Positions 1 to 9,200 of a stretch of DNA of 64,000 nt are shown here, in pieces. Source of the stretch: Dryobates pubescens (taxonomy: Eukaryota; Chordata; Aves; Piciformes; Picidae); NCBI RefSeq assembly GCF_014839835.1, contig NC_071646.1, positions 5,946,001 through 6,010,000 on the forward strand. Reading direction: 5' to 3'. The translations under genes were made by a program, and so were the position numbers. The notes beneath the pieces are model-generated. The model worked only from the letters and a program-made list of their open reading frames with translations. It did not search any database and was not told where the DNA came from. Every line of letters starts with the position of its first letter. Position 1 is the first letter of the stretch.

Positions 1-59
1 GCTGCCCACTTGTCAGTGTCTGCATACTCAAACTCCAGGTCTGGAGACTCTGAGTAGCC
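1..59 (-). CDS. STRIP1: STRIP1 exon 2 (partial, 5' part only)
   Basis: Read on the minus strand, this stretch encodes GYSESPDLEFEYADTDKWA, which matches the conserved segment of striatin-interacting protein 1 straight after its proline-rich N-terminus. The acceptor AG lies at 61-60 and the exon opens in phase 0, matching the phase-0 donor of exon 1 at 2199. The exon continues beyond the left edge. STRIP1 is a core scaffold of the STRIPAK phosphatase-kinase complex (PP2A, striatins, GCKIII kinases). The match is distinctive despite being 19 residues long. Confidence 0.93.
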
Positions 60-2198
60 CTTGGGAGGCCAAAGGAAGGAAGGAGAAACAAAGTGAAACC
101 AAACCCAACCCCCAGATCACTCCCAGGGCAGCATTTGCTGCCAGGCAGAACAAACCCAACTGTCCCCCACCACAAGAAACAGCCTCAGGAGGGTCCCCAA
201 AGTCACCTCAGCCCCCTGGAGAAGCCAGGGACCACCCCAAAACCTCCCTGCAGCAGCAGCAGCTGTGAGCAAGGCAACCCCCAGCCCACCCCCCTGCAGC
301 ACTCAGCCACTGCTGGGCCCAGCACAAAGCCTCCCCCCAGGACTATCAGCTGGGAGTTGGTTGACTTCCCTGGGGGTGGGGAGCAGGGCTCAGAGCTCAG
401 CTGGCTGCCCCAGAGGCAGGGAGACCTCAGGTGGGCACCAAAAGAGGGGGCTGGGGGCTCCCCAGCAGAGGGGGGAGAGGAGAAAAGAGCTGGGGAGGGG
501 GCTGGGAGAGGCTCCCCAGTTCTCCAGGCTGAGCCAGCAGCACCTGGGGGGGATTTGGGGGGCTGGGAGATGCTCCCCAGGCTGAGCCAGCAGCAGGGGG
601 GGATTTGGGGGGCTGGGAGATGCTCTCCAGGCTGAGCCAGCAGCACCTGGGGGGGATTTGGGGGGCTGGGAGATGCTCCCCAGGCTGAGCCAGCAGCAGG
701 GGGGGATTTGGGGGGCTGGGAGATGCTCTCCAGGCTGAGCCAGCAGCACCTGGGGGGGATTTGGGGGGCTGGGAGATGCTCTCCAGGCTGAGCCAGCAGC
801 ACCTGGGGGGGATTTGGGGGGCTGGGAGATGCTCCCCAGGCTGAGCCAGCAGCACCTGGGGGGGATATGGGGGGCTGGGAGATGCTCCCCAGCTCCCCAG
901 GCTGACACTGAGCTCCTCAGAGCCCTCTCCTGTCATTCCTCATGCAGGGAAGTGGATGGCTCTGGGGCTGCCCCAGGCATGAGGCAGCATCTGGAGGCCA
1001 CCACAGAAGAGCCCTGGGATGAGGCAGCTCCCCTCAGAGCCACTCAGCCCTCCTGCTGTCACCAGAGCTCAGAGGTGTCCCCCCCCAGGAGCTTGGTGGC
1101 TCCAGGAAGGGTTGGTCACCCTCAGCAGAGCCAGCCCTGGAGGGAGCAGCCCTGGAGGGAGCAGCACAGGAAGAGCAAGCTGGACAACCACCCAACCCCC
1201 ACCACCACCCCAGGGCTGGCTGTGAGGAGCAACCCTGAGTGGTTTGGGTGGGAAGGGATCCTCAGAGCTCCTCCAACCCAAGCCCTGCAGCCCCCAGGGC
1301 CATCCCCAGCCCCAGCAGGCTGCTCCCAGCCCCACACAACCTGCCCTGCACTGCTGCCAGCCCTGGGGCAGCTCCCAGCTCTCTGGGCAGCCTGGCACAG
1401 GCTCTCCCCACCCTCAGCACCAAACATTTCTCCTTCTCTCCACTCTCAGTCTGCCTCTTGCAGCTCCAAACCATCTCCCCTTGGCCTGGCACATCAAAAC
1501 TCTGTCCCCAGCTTCCTTCTTGGCTCCTTTAAGCCCCTGACCTGAGCAGGCCTGGGACTGGGGTGACCACAGCCAGGTCCACCTGGGAGCCCCGGGACTG
1601 AGCCACTCTCAGCCAGGTCAACGCAGCCCAGACGCAGGGAGGAGAGGAACAGGAGCCTGGCACTGACCCAAGCAGGCTCCAGGCACAGCTGGCACCAAAG
1701 CAGCCTGGCAGAGGAAAGCCTCAGCCCTCACATCCCCGCGGCTCAGGTGCCAGGGCAAGGCAGAACCGAGCCCAGGAGACCCGGGACCGACGCAGCGGAT
1801 CTGCGGCTGGGGAAGCAGCTGGGCCGGGACCGGCCCCGGGGCAACCGGTACCAAGGAACCAGGAGGAGGAGAAAGCAGCTGCTCCCGGACCAGCCCTAAG
1901 GGGACCGGCACCAAAGAACCGTCTCCGGGGCGCGGGAGGGTGGCAGCCCCAGGCCCTGCCCCGGCGGAAGCGCTACCGAAGCACCGGCTCCGGGGCGGGG
2001 GTGGGGAGCCACTGGTCCGGGAGCAGCCCGACGGAGGGCGGAGCCCAAACACCGCTGGGGTCAGGCCAGAAGCGGAGGGCGGAGCCCACCGGCAGCGCCG
2101 GGGCAGGCCCCGGGCCCACGGCGGGGAGCACAACGACGCGGCCCCGGCCCGCCCCGCCCCCCCCCCGCGGAGCCGGGCCCGGCGGCAGCGGCGCTGAC
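60..2198 (-). other. STRIP1: STRIP1 intron 1
   Basis: This is the interval between the acceptor at 60-61 and the donor GT at 2198-2197 on the minus strand. It contains one tandem array (505-915). The rest (about 920-1900) is GC-rich unique sequence in which I recognise no exon, RNA gene or element. The open frames here are low-complexity and do not resemble known proteins. Confidence 0.85.
505..915. repeat. Minisatellite of about 59-65 bp in STRIP1 intron 1
   Basis: About six to seven copies of a unit that includes GGCTGAGCCAGCAGCACCTG, a run of G with GATTTGG, and GGCTGGGAGATGCTCCCCA. Copies differ mainly in G-run length and in presence of CACCT. The unit has few stops, so several overlapping open frames span it; these are shadows of the repeat. 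Confidence 0.9.
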
Positions 2199-2324
2199 CT
2201 CGGAGTCCTTGCGCGGCGGGCGGCCCAGGTCGCGGGCCTTGCCGGGCGGCACCGGGCCGCCGCGGGCCTTGTTGTTAGCCGGGAGCGGCCCCGGGACGCC
2301 GCCGCCGCCGCCGCCCGGCTCCAT
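2199..2324 (-). CDS. STRIP1: STRIP1 exon 1, coding part
   Basis: ATG at 2324-2322 opens a 42-codon stretch starting MEPGGGGGG, containing VPGPLPANNKA and ending KARDLGRPPRKDSE. It aligns with the human STRIP1 N-terminus (MEP..., PGPL, NNK, GGKARE, RKDSE). A donor GTCAGC follows at 2198, and exon 2 resumes with GYSES, exactly as in the family. An upstream ATG at 2417-2415 lies in the same frame without a stop and would add 31 residues (MAAALPRLSLPLPRE...). It sits inside a YY1 motif and has no counterpart I know in STRIP1, so I keep the MEP start. The gene runs divergently from SCARNA2 and ELAPOR1. Confidence 0.92.
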
Positions 2325-2720
2325 GTCGGCCGCGCTGCGCCGCGCCGAGCTCTCGCGAGGACTCACCCCTCCTTCTCGCGGGAGCGGCAGGGAGAGCCGG
2401 GGCAGCGCCGCCGCCATGTTGGGAGTGGCACCGGGAGGGGTGTCGGTGTGGGGCTGGGGCAGCAGCTGCCGTGTGGATTCAGCCGTCGGCCCCGCCGCGG
2501 CGGCCGCGTCACCGCCCAGCCAGCGCCGCCCGCCCCCGGTGGCCACGGCCGCTGCGGCACCCGGCCGGACGGCGAGCTCCGCCCCCGCGCCGCCATCTTG
2601 GGTGCGGCGCGGCGCTGGCCTCCGCCATGTTGGGAGCGGCACTTCCGCCTCCACTGGCCACGGGAAGGAGAGGCGCAGCCGGGTGAGGCCGCCATGTTGG
2701 GAGTGGCAGGAAGGGGCAGG
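2325..2720 (-). promoter_or_regulatory. STRIP1: STRIP1 CpG-island promoter with four YY1-type motifs
   Basis: Very CpG-rich sequence just upstream of the STRIP1 start. The motif GCCGCCATNTTGGG (reverse complement CCCAANATGGCGGC, the YY1 consensus) occurs near 2408-2423, 2588-2602, 2621-2634 and 2688-2702, all in one orientation. Sense to STRIP1 the motif reads AACATGGCGGC, the orientation usual just downstream of housekeeping transcription starts. No TATA box is seen. The transcription start probably lies within or beside this cluster. Confidence 0.75.
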
Positions 2721-3289
2721 GCTGCAGGGGCCAGACCCCAAACCGAGGGGTCTGGAACCAGTGAACCTTCAAAGCAAGGGGCCGGGGGGACTCACACCCC
2801 AAAGAGAAGGGGCCCGAAAGGCCTCGGAAGAGTGACAGACCCCAACAAAGAGGCCTTTAAATGATAACTGTGAAGACCTAGAGGGGCCAGAAGTCATCAA
2901 ACTCCAAAGTGATGGTGGGGCTTCATCAGGCTTAGAGGGGAACCAGACCCCCCCGGAGACACCTGATGGGGTTTAAGACACAAATTAAAGGGCACAGAGG
3001 GACTTGGATAGCTCAGACCCCAAGGAGCCTGATAGAGCCTCCTCGACAGGGGAACCAGATGGGGTTAAACCCCAGGTGAATGGACTCAAGGGGGGTCCAA
3101 ACCCCGCCAAATCCAGGCTCTTGGAGATGTTCAGAGGTCCTGGGGGAGTTCAAAGCTCATCTTGAAGCGGCCAAAGGTAGATCCCAGCCTTTCTCCTGGG
3201 CTCAGATGGCACTCGGGGTCCCCAGGGATCGCACTCACGCTCGCTACTACATAAACTGCTCACATGAACACGGAGTTCTCCCCCAGCAG
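2721..3289. other. Intergenic, nothing recognised
   Basis: Moderately GC-rich sequence between the STRIP1 CpG island and the SCARNA2 promoter. Between about 2870 and 3120 there are loosely repeated phrases (GGGGAACCAGA, GATGGGGTTTAAG or GGTTAAACCCC) that may be an old degenerate repeat. I see no exon, RNA gene or intact element. Confidence 0.5.
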
Positions 3290-3400
3290 GGTTGCCAAGG
3301 GCTGGCCCAGGCTTCCCAGGGCAGTGATGGAGTCCCCATCCCTGGAGGCGTTTGGAAGCCCTGGAGATGTGGTGCTGAGCGCCGCGTATCAGCGCTGGCT
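3290..3400 (+). mobile_element. CR1 LINE relic, 3' region
   Basis: The text around 3325-3370 (CAGGGCAGTGATGGAGTCCC, CATCCCTGGAGGCGTTTGGA) is the typical sequence near the 3' end of bird CR1 elements. Both flanks fade into unrelated DNA, so this is a short old fragment. Confidence 0.7.
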
Positions 3401-3561
3401 TAAGGCTCGGACTCCGTGCAAGGCTTTTCCCATCCCTTCATTCCGGGATCGCCGGCCGCGCACGCGTGGCGGGGGGGCGCGAGTCCTCCCGCCGCCAGGG
3501 GGCGCGCTGGGGCGGGCGCCAGAACCTCCGCCTCTTCCCGGCGTGCCCCGCGCGGCCGAGC

Positions 3562-3568
3562 TATAAAA
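3562..3568 (+). promoter_or_regulatory. SCARNA2: TATA box of SCARNA2
   Basis: TATAAAA inside a CpG island, about 25-30 bases upstream of the GU-rich start of the SCARNA2 transcript. An own promoter is expected, because SCARNA2 is one of the few box C/D scaRNAs known to be transcribed from its own gene rather than from an intron. Confidence 0.7.
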
Positions 3569-3591
3569 GGGGCGGCGCCGGGGGCGGCCCT

Positions 3592-3915
3592 CGCCGGGGC
3601 GCGGTGGCTGCGCGGGTGGATGGTGCTGGGTGCATGGTGCTGGGTGCGGGTGTAGGTGTGTGGTGCTGGGTGCGTGGGGCGCCTGTCTGGGTTCGTGCGT
3701 GTCCGGCTGTGCCTGGCGGGTGTGTGAGGCGCGGCCACCCCTCCCCGGCCCCCTACACGTTGATCTTATTCGATCGGCCGGGCCGGGCCCAGCCGAGATG
3801 AGAAGAAGCGGCTCCGCGAAGCCCGCGGGCGCTGTGCGGTGGCTGGCGGCGGGCGGGATGAGTCGATCAGATAGGCGAGGCTGCGGCCTGTGAGCGCCCT
3901 GCGATTCTGATCCGC
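3592..3915 (+). ncRNA. SCARNA2: SCARNA2, box C/D small Cajal body RNA guiding U2 snRNA 2'-O-methylation (G25 and C61)
   Basis: Two guides complementary to U2 snRNA are visible. At 3754-3768, CTACAC-G-TTGATCTTA pairs with U2 nucleotides 22-36 apart from one bulged G; C3765 faces U2 G25 and is the fifth base before TCGA (3770-3773), a degenerate D' box. At 3866-3873, ATCAGATA pairs with U2 58-65; G3870 faces C61 and is the fifth base before GCGA (3875-3878). Box C-like GATGAG occurs near 3795 and 3857, and a terminal box D CTGA at 3907-3910. The 5' part (about 3600-3730) is GU-rich and nearly free of A, as in known SCARNA2. In human the gene also lies just upstream of ELAPOR1. Ends are estimated from the TATA box and terminal CTGA; the human RNA is about 420 nt, so this copy is shorter or the ends are off. 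Confidence 0.85.
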
Positions 3916-3924
3916 TGCTGGACC

Positions 3925-4065
3925 AGCCCTGGGCCCGCCGGCGGGGCTGAGCCCGACCCCGGCCCCGGCCAGCCCCGGGCCCGCCGGCGGGGCTGAGCCC
4001 GACCCCGGCCCCGGCCAGCCCCGGGCCCGCCGGCGGGGCTGAGCCCGACCCCGGTCCCGGCCAGC
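3925..4065. repeat. 46-bp tandem repeat, three copies, just downstream of SCARNA2
   Basis: Three nearly identical copies of a GC-only unit starting GGGCCCGCCGGCGGGGCTGA and ending CCCGGCCAGCCCC. The unit contains the palindrome GCCCGCCGGCGGGGC, so single strands could fold into stable hairpins. Confidence 0.9.
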
Positions 4066-4829
4066 CCCGGGCTGCCCAGGCCTTGCAGCGGGTCTGAGCT
4101 TGGCAGCAGCCCCTGGAGTGTGCATGGGCACCGCATGGAGCCGTTTAAGGCCCTGCCAGCGCTGTGCCAGCTCCGTGCCGTGCATGTGAGCGCCACCCGG
4201 GGCCGTGCCAGCCCTGGGCAAGGGTTTGTGTAGGAGCTGTGGCCGCACAGCCACGTGCGAGTGCCCCACGGGACGATGCCAGCCCCGGGCATGGGCTGCG
4301 AGCACCCAAGAGGGTGCCCAGGCCAGGCAGGAGACTGCACTGTGTCCCCCATCTCCTGGGGCACCCATGGGTGGTGTCCCAGCTTTGCAGCTCGGGGGCT
4401 GATTGGCAGCTGGTGGCGATGAGGGCATGGTGGTGGCAAGGGGACGCCTGTAGTGCTGGCACTGCCATGGGAAGTCACCCTGCTGGTGGGAGTGGGGACA
4501 CTGGGGAGAGGGACACCAGTTGTTGGGGGTGGGGGTCTCTGCTGAGGTGACCTCCACGGGCCACAGCCGTGTCCCCCAGCCATGCCACCCCAGCTGCAGT
4601 CTTGCCCCACTTGTCCCCACCCCGTGGCCATCTCCTTTGTTCCCCGTGGTCCTGTGCCACCAGGGATGGAGCTGTGTCCCCTCAGCACTCCAGTGCCACC
4701 ACAGAGCCATGTCCGCTGTGTCCCCACGCAGCCGCGGCTGTCACCCTCCTGTCTCCGTGCCCCCCACCTCCAGGGGCGCTCAGGACTGGCACCTCGCTGA
4801 GGAGGGGACCCAGCGCACCGTGTCCCGGT
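4066..4829. other. Intergenic, no gene recognised
   Basis: GC-rich sequence between SCARNA2 and the array upstream of ELAPOR1. Open frames exist on both strands but show no domain, signal peptide or splice pattern that I recognise, and composition alone explains them. Confidence 0.5.
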
Positions 4830-5975
4830 GCCCCCTACCCCGGGCGCTGCCCCAGGGGACCGGGAGGAGAGGCCGTTACCGGGGGAGGAGGGTCCCGGTG
4901 CCTTCCCACGGGCATGTGCGGCCGGTGCCCGCGCTCCGGGGCAGTGCCCCGTGCCGTTCCCAGGGATACTCTCCCGGGATAACGTTCCCGGGGCTGAGGC
5001 CATTCCCAACGTTCCAGGGGCCGCTCCCGGGACCGTTCCCGGTGCCGCTCCAGGGAATACATTCCCGATGCTGTTCCCAGGGGAGGTGCCCGGCGCCGTT
5101 CTCGGTGCAGTTGCCGTTCCCGGAGCCGCTGCCCTGTGCCGGGGCCGCTCCCGGGATAACATTCCCGATGCTGCTTCCAGGATACCATTCCCGTAGTGGG
5201 GGGGTGTGATTCCCGGGGCTGTTCCTTGGATCAAGTTCTCTGTGCTGCTTCCGACATACCCTTCCCGGTGCCGTTCCGAGGAGAACGTTCCCGGTCCTGC
5301 TCCCGGGAGCGACGCTCGGCGCCGTTCCCGGGATAATGCTCCTGATGCTGCTTCCGGGATAACGTTCCCGGTATCATTCCCGGGGGGGCGACACTCGGTG
5401 CCGTTCCCGGGATAATCTATTCGGGGAATGATGCTCGGTGCCATCCTCAGGAGCGACTCCCGGTGCCGTTTCCGGGGGAACGAAGCTCAATGCTGTTCCC
5501 GGTGCCATTCCCGGGGGCTGATGCTCGGTGCCGTTCCCCGTACCGTCCCCGGGAGTGATTCCCGGTGCCATTCTCGGGATAACGTTTCCGGGGGAACGAA
5601 GCTTAATGGTGTTCCCGGTGCCATTCCCGGGGGCTGATGCTTGGTGCCGTTCCCGGGATAATCTATTCGGGGAATGATGCTCGGTGCCATCCCCAGGAGT
5701 GACTCCCGGTGCCGTTTCCGGGGGAACGAAGCTCAATGCTGTTCCCGGTGCCATTCCCGGGGGCTGATGCTCGGTGCCGTTCCCGGGATAATCTATTCGG
5801 GGAATGATGCTCGGTGCCATCCCCAGGAGTGGCTCCCGGTGCCGTTTCCGGGGGAACGAAGCTCAATGCTGTTCCCGGTGCCATTCCCGGGGGCTGATGC
5901 TCGGTGCCTTTCCCTGGATAGCGTTCCGTTCCCGGGGGGAGCGACGCTGTGTGCCGTTCCCGGGATAACGTCGCC
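4830..5975. repeat. Array of TTCCCGGGA-type short repeats with a higher-order unit of about 123-130 bp, upstream of ELAPOR1
   Basis: The core GTTCCCGGGATAA or GTTCCCGGTGCC recurs about every 20 bases. From about 5411 a larger unit is evident: GGGATAATCTATTCGGGGAA occurs at about 5410, 5656 and 5786, with TTTCCGGGGGAACGAAGCT between. The array ends about 150 bases before the ELAPOR1 start codon. Its regular palindromic cores could attract a DNA-binding protein, but no known motif fits clearly. Confidence 0.9.
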
Positions 5976-6121
5976 GGTGGCGTTCCCGTTGCCGGGGGCG
6001 GGGGCAGGTGGCGGCAGGTGCGTGCGCGGGGCCGGGCCGTTGACGGGAGGCGGGGCCGCGGGGCCGGTGCCCGCACGGGGCCGAGCGCTGCCGCTGCCGC
6101 CGCCACCGCTACCGCTGCGCC
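5976..6121 (+). promoter_or_regulatory. ELAPOR1: ELAPOR1 CpG-island promoter and 5' UTR (approximate)
   Basis: CpG-dense sequence (GGCGGCAGGTGCGTGCGCGG, GCCGCTGCCGCCGCCACCGC) immediately before the start codon. No TATA box is seen. The transcription start cannot be placed exactly. Confidence 0.55.
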
Positions 6122-6229
6122 ATGACCGGTACCGGTACCGGAGCCATGGACCGGCTCCTGATGGCGTTGTGCTTGGCGGTCACCGTATCACCGGCACTTA
6201 CCGGGGAACGGCTGCACGTCTGCAAGGAG
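6122..6229 (+). CDS. ELAPOR1: ELAPOR1 exon 1: start and signal peptide
   Basis: Encodes [20 protein letters not shown] and on to [10 protein letters not shown], then a phase-0 donor GTACCG. A second in-frame ATG at 6146 (Met9) has a better Kozak context (GAGCCATGG) and directly precedes the hydrophobic signal core, so translation may start there. Human has a longer, unrelated N-terminus before HACKE. Confidence 0.9.
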
Positions 6230-9200
6230 GTACCGGAACCGGAGCGGGGGGGGGGGGGGGGGGGGGAAGGGAAGAAGAGGGAGGAGGGAACCATCAACCG
6301 GCAACCCCCCCGGTAAACGGATCCGAGCCCTGGAGCACCAAGGATGTGGCCCTGAGGGGTGGGGGAGGTCCTATTGAAATGGGGGGGGGTCCCTACAGTG
6401 GGGTGCACTGCTCGAGCAATTGTGGCCTGGGGGGAGGGGGCTTTGCCCCCCTCTCTGGGGCTTCGGGGGGGCTCCACCAGTCCCCGGAGGCTCCCAGGCT
6501 GTCCCTGTAGGGATCTGTCACCTCCAGGCTGTGTGTGGGGAGGGAGCTCCGTGGGATCCCCACTAGGGATTGGGGTGGTTAAAGGCGGGGGGGACCTTAC
6601 TACTCGGGGGGGGGGGGGGTCCCCTTAGGGACACCAAGGTCAGCCTGGTGGTCCCCGGAGCCGCCACCACTCTGTGGTCCCCCCAGTTCTTGGTTGGTCA
6701 CTGATCCCAGGGGGGAGGTTTGGGATGTCCCTAAGCCCAGCCTGGGCTGAGAGAGCTGCGGGAGGGGGGGGGGGGTGTGATAACGTGGTGATGTGTTGAG
6801 GGGAGGCGGGGGGGGGGACACACACACACAGACGTGTCCCCATCACCCACGTGCTGCCCCAGGCCGGCACAAGGGTGGCCTGAAGTGGGGACAGAAGTGT
6901 CCTGGCGGGAGAAACCCCTGGCTGGGACAGCAATATCGGGGTCAACACCCCCCCCCCCCCCCCCCAGTATCTTGCAGATAGACCCTTTTGGGGGTGGGAG
7001 GGGTGTGTGTGTCCCCCCCCGCCCAGGCTGTCCCCAACGGGTGGCTGCTTTTCATCTGGGCCAGTAATTGCCGTGTGCCTTGATCCAGTTCTCTGTGTGT
7101 GTGTCTGTGCCTCCGTTCCACCGGCCCGAGCTGGGAACAATAGACTGCAGCTGGTGCCAGCCCCGGGAGGGATTACTCCCCTGGAGGTCATGTTCCTTGG
7201 CCCCGTCCCTCTCTGTGTCCCCCCCCCTTCCCCACACCGAGGGGGGGGACGACACACAGACCCTCTCCCTCCCTTCGAGGTGATGGTGGCAGCCTGGGGT
7301 CTCCCCTCCTGCCCCGAGGGCTGAATTAGGTCAATGTCTTGGGAGAGCCGAGGAAATGAAGAGCTCCTCTGGATTGTGTTGGGGGAAAGGAGGGGGGAGA
7401 AGTTTGGGAAGAGGGAAACACTCCCCCCACGCACCCCCCACCCCCCCCACACACACACATCTTTTCCCAAGGGAATCCCTCGGGAGCAAGAACAATGTTG
7501 GGATCTTGGGGCTGCTGGGGAGCCAGGAGGATGCTGGTGGGCATCATCCTCTGTGTCCCTATGCCAGGGCCATGGGGGCTTGGTGCTGCCTAGGAACAGG
7601 ATGGGCTGGTCCGGGCAGCGCCTTCCCCCTCCCCCCGCCCCCATCTCCCCATCTCCCTCCCCCTGTTCCCATCTCCCTCCCCCTGTTCCCATCTCCATTC
7701 CCCTGTTCTCATCTCCATCCCCCTTTCCCCATCTCCATTCCCTTGTTCCCATTTCCATCCCCCTGTTCCTGTTCTGATCCCCATCCCCCTGTTCCCATCT
7801 CCATCCCCCTGTTCCTATTCCTACCTCCATCCCTCTTTCCCCACCTCCATCCCTCTTTCCCTAACTCCATCCCCCTTTCCCCATCTCCTTTCCCCATCTC
7901 CCTCCCCTGTTTCTGTTCCCATCTCCCTCCTCCTGTTCCCATCTCCCTCCCCCTGTTCCCATCTCCCTCCCCTGTTCCTGTTCCCATCTCCCTCCCCTGT
8001 TCCTGTTCCCATCTCCATCCTCCTGTCCCCATCTCCCTCCCCCTTTCCCCATCTCCCTACTCCTTTCCCCATCTCCCTCCCCCTTTCCCCATCTCCCTCC
8101 CCCTTTCCCCATCTCCCTCCCCCTTTCCCCATCTCCATCCTCCCGTTCCCACCTCCCTCCCCCTTTCCCCTCCCCGGCAGGAACATCAAAGCTTTGTTTT
8201 CTTGCCAACCTGCCACGCTCCGGCGTCTGCCGGGAGCAGGGAGCCGCGACGCCCGCCCCTGGCACCCCACCGATGCTGCAGTGGAGGGCTGGGGGGGAGC
8301 TGTGGTGTCCCTCCCCCACCCCCTCTAAGCAGCCAGACCCAACCTTCACCCTGCCCACTGGATTAATCCCCCCCCCCCTCCCCGAAACTGAGCTTCACCT
8401 GCCCCCGGCACCGCCTCCTCCTCCCCGGCCTTGAGCCGGTCCCTGCTCGGAGGCAGCTGGTGGCATGGCAGGAGAGGGGAGGGGAGGTGGAGGGGGTGTC
8501 GCGGTGTCCCCCACCCTTCTCCTTTCCTCCTGGGTGCTCTGGCAGCCGGCCGAGGGGTGCCCACAGCGGGTGGGTGGCCGTGGCGGGACGGCAGATCCGG
8601 GTTGAGCAGCTCTAACGAGCAGCACGCGTGGCCACGCCAAGGCAAACAGCGCCGGGAACGCTGCCATCTGCTCCCGGCACTCGGGCCGGGGGGGCAGCAG
8701 GGTTTCAGCACCTCCCTCCCCGCCCCCGGTGCGAGGAGGAGGCGGCGGCAGCGCTGTCACCTTCACTCGGCACACGGAAGGTCCTGGGCAGGGAGTGGGT
8801 GACCCCACGGCCTCCCCCCTCGGGGAATGTCTCGGGTCTGGGGGGAGTCATCCTAACCCGAAGCGGCAGCCTCTGTGTCCCCCCCAGGCAAGCATCCCTC
8901 TGCCCCCAGCAGCCCCTGGCACCCCGGTACCCTCCTGCCCAGAGCATGCCCCAACCCTGAGCACCCCCCAGCCCCAAATACCTCTCTCTCCTCTGCACCC
9001 CCTGACCCTGAGCACCCCTTGCTCTGAGCACCCCCTAGCTCCAAGCATCCCCCTGCCCCAAGTATCCCTCTCTCCTCTGCACCCCCTGACCCTGAGCACC
9101 CCCCTTGCTTTGAGCATCCCTTTGTCCTCTGCACCCCCCAAAAGTGAACAGCCCTTACTCTGAGCCCCCCCCCCAGGTCCAAGCATTCCCCTGCCCCAAA

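Noticed and set aside
4830-5975. Cluster of STAT binding sites
   Set aside because: The core TTCCCGGGAT lacks the GAA half-site needed for TTCNNNGAA in most copies.
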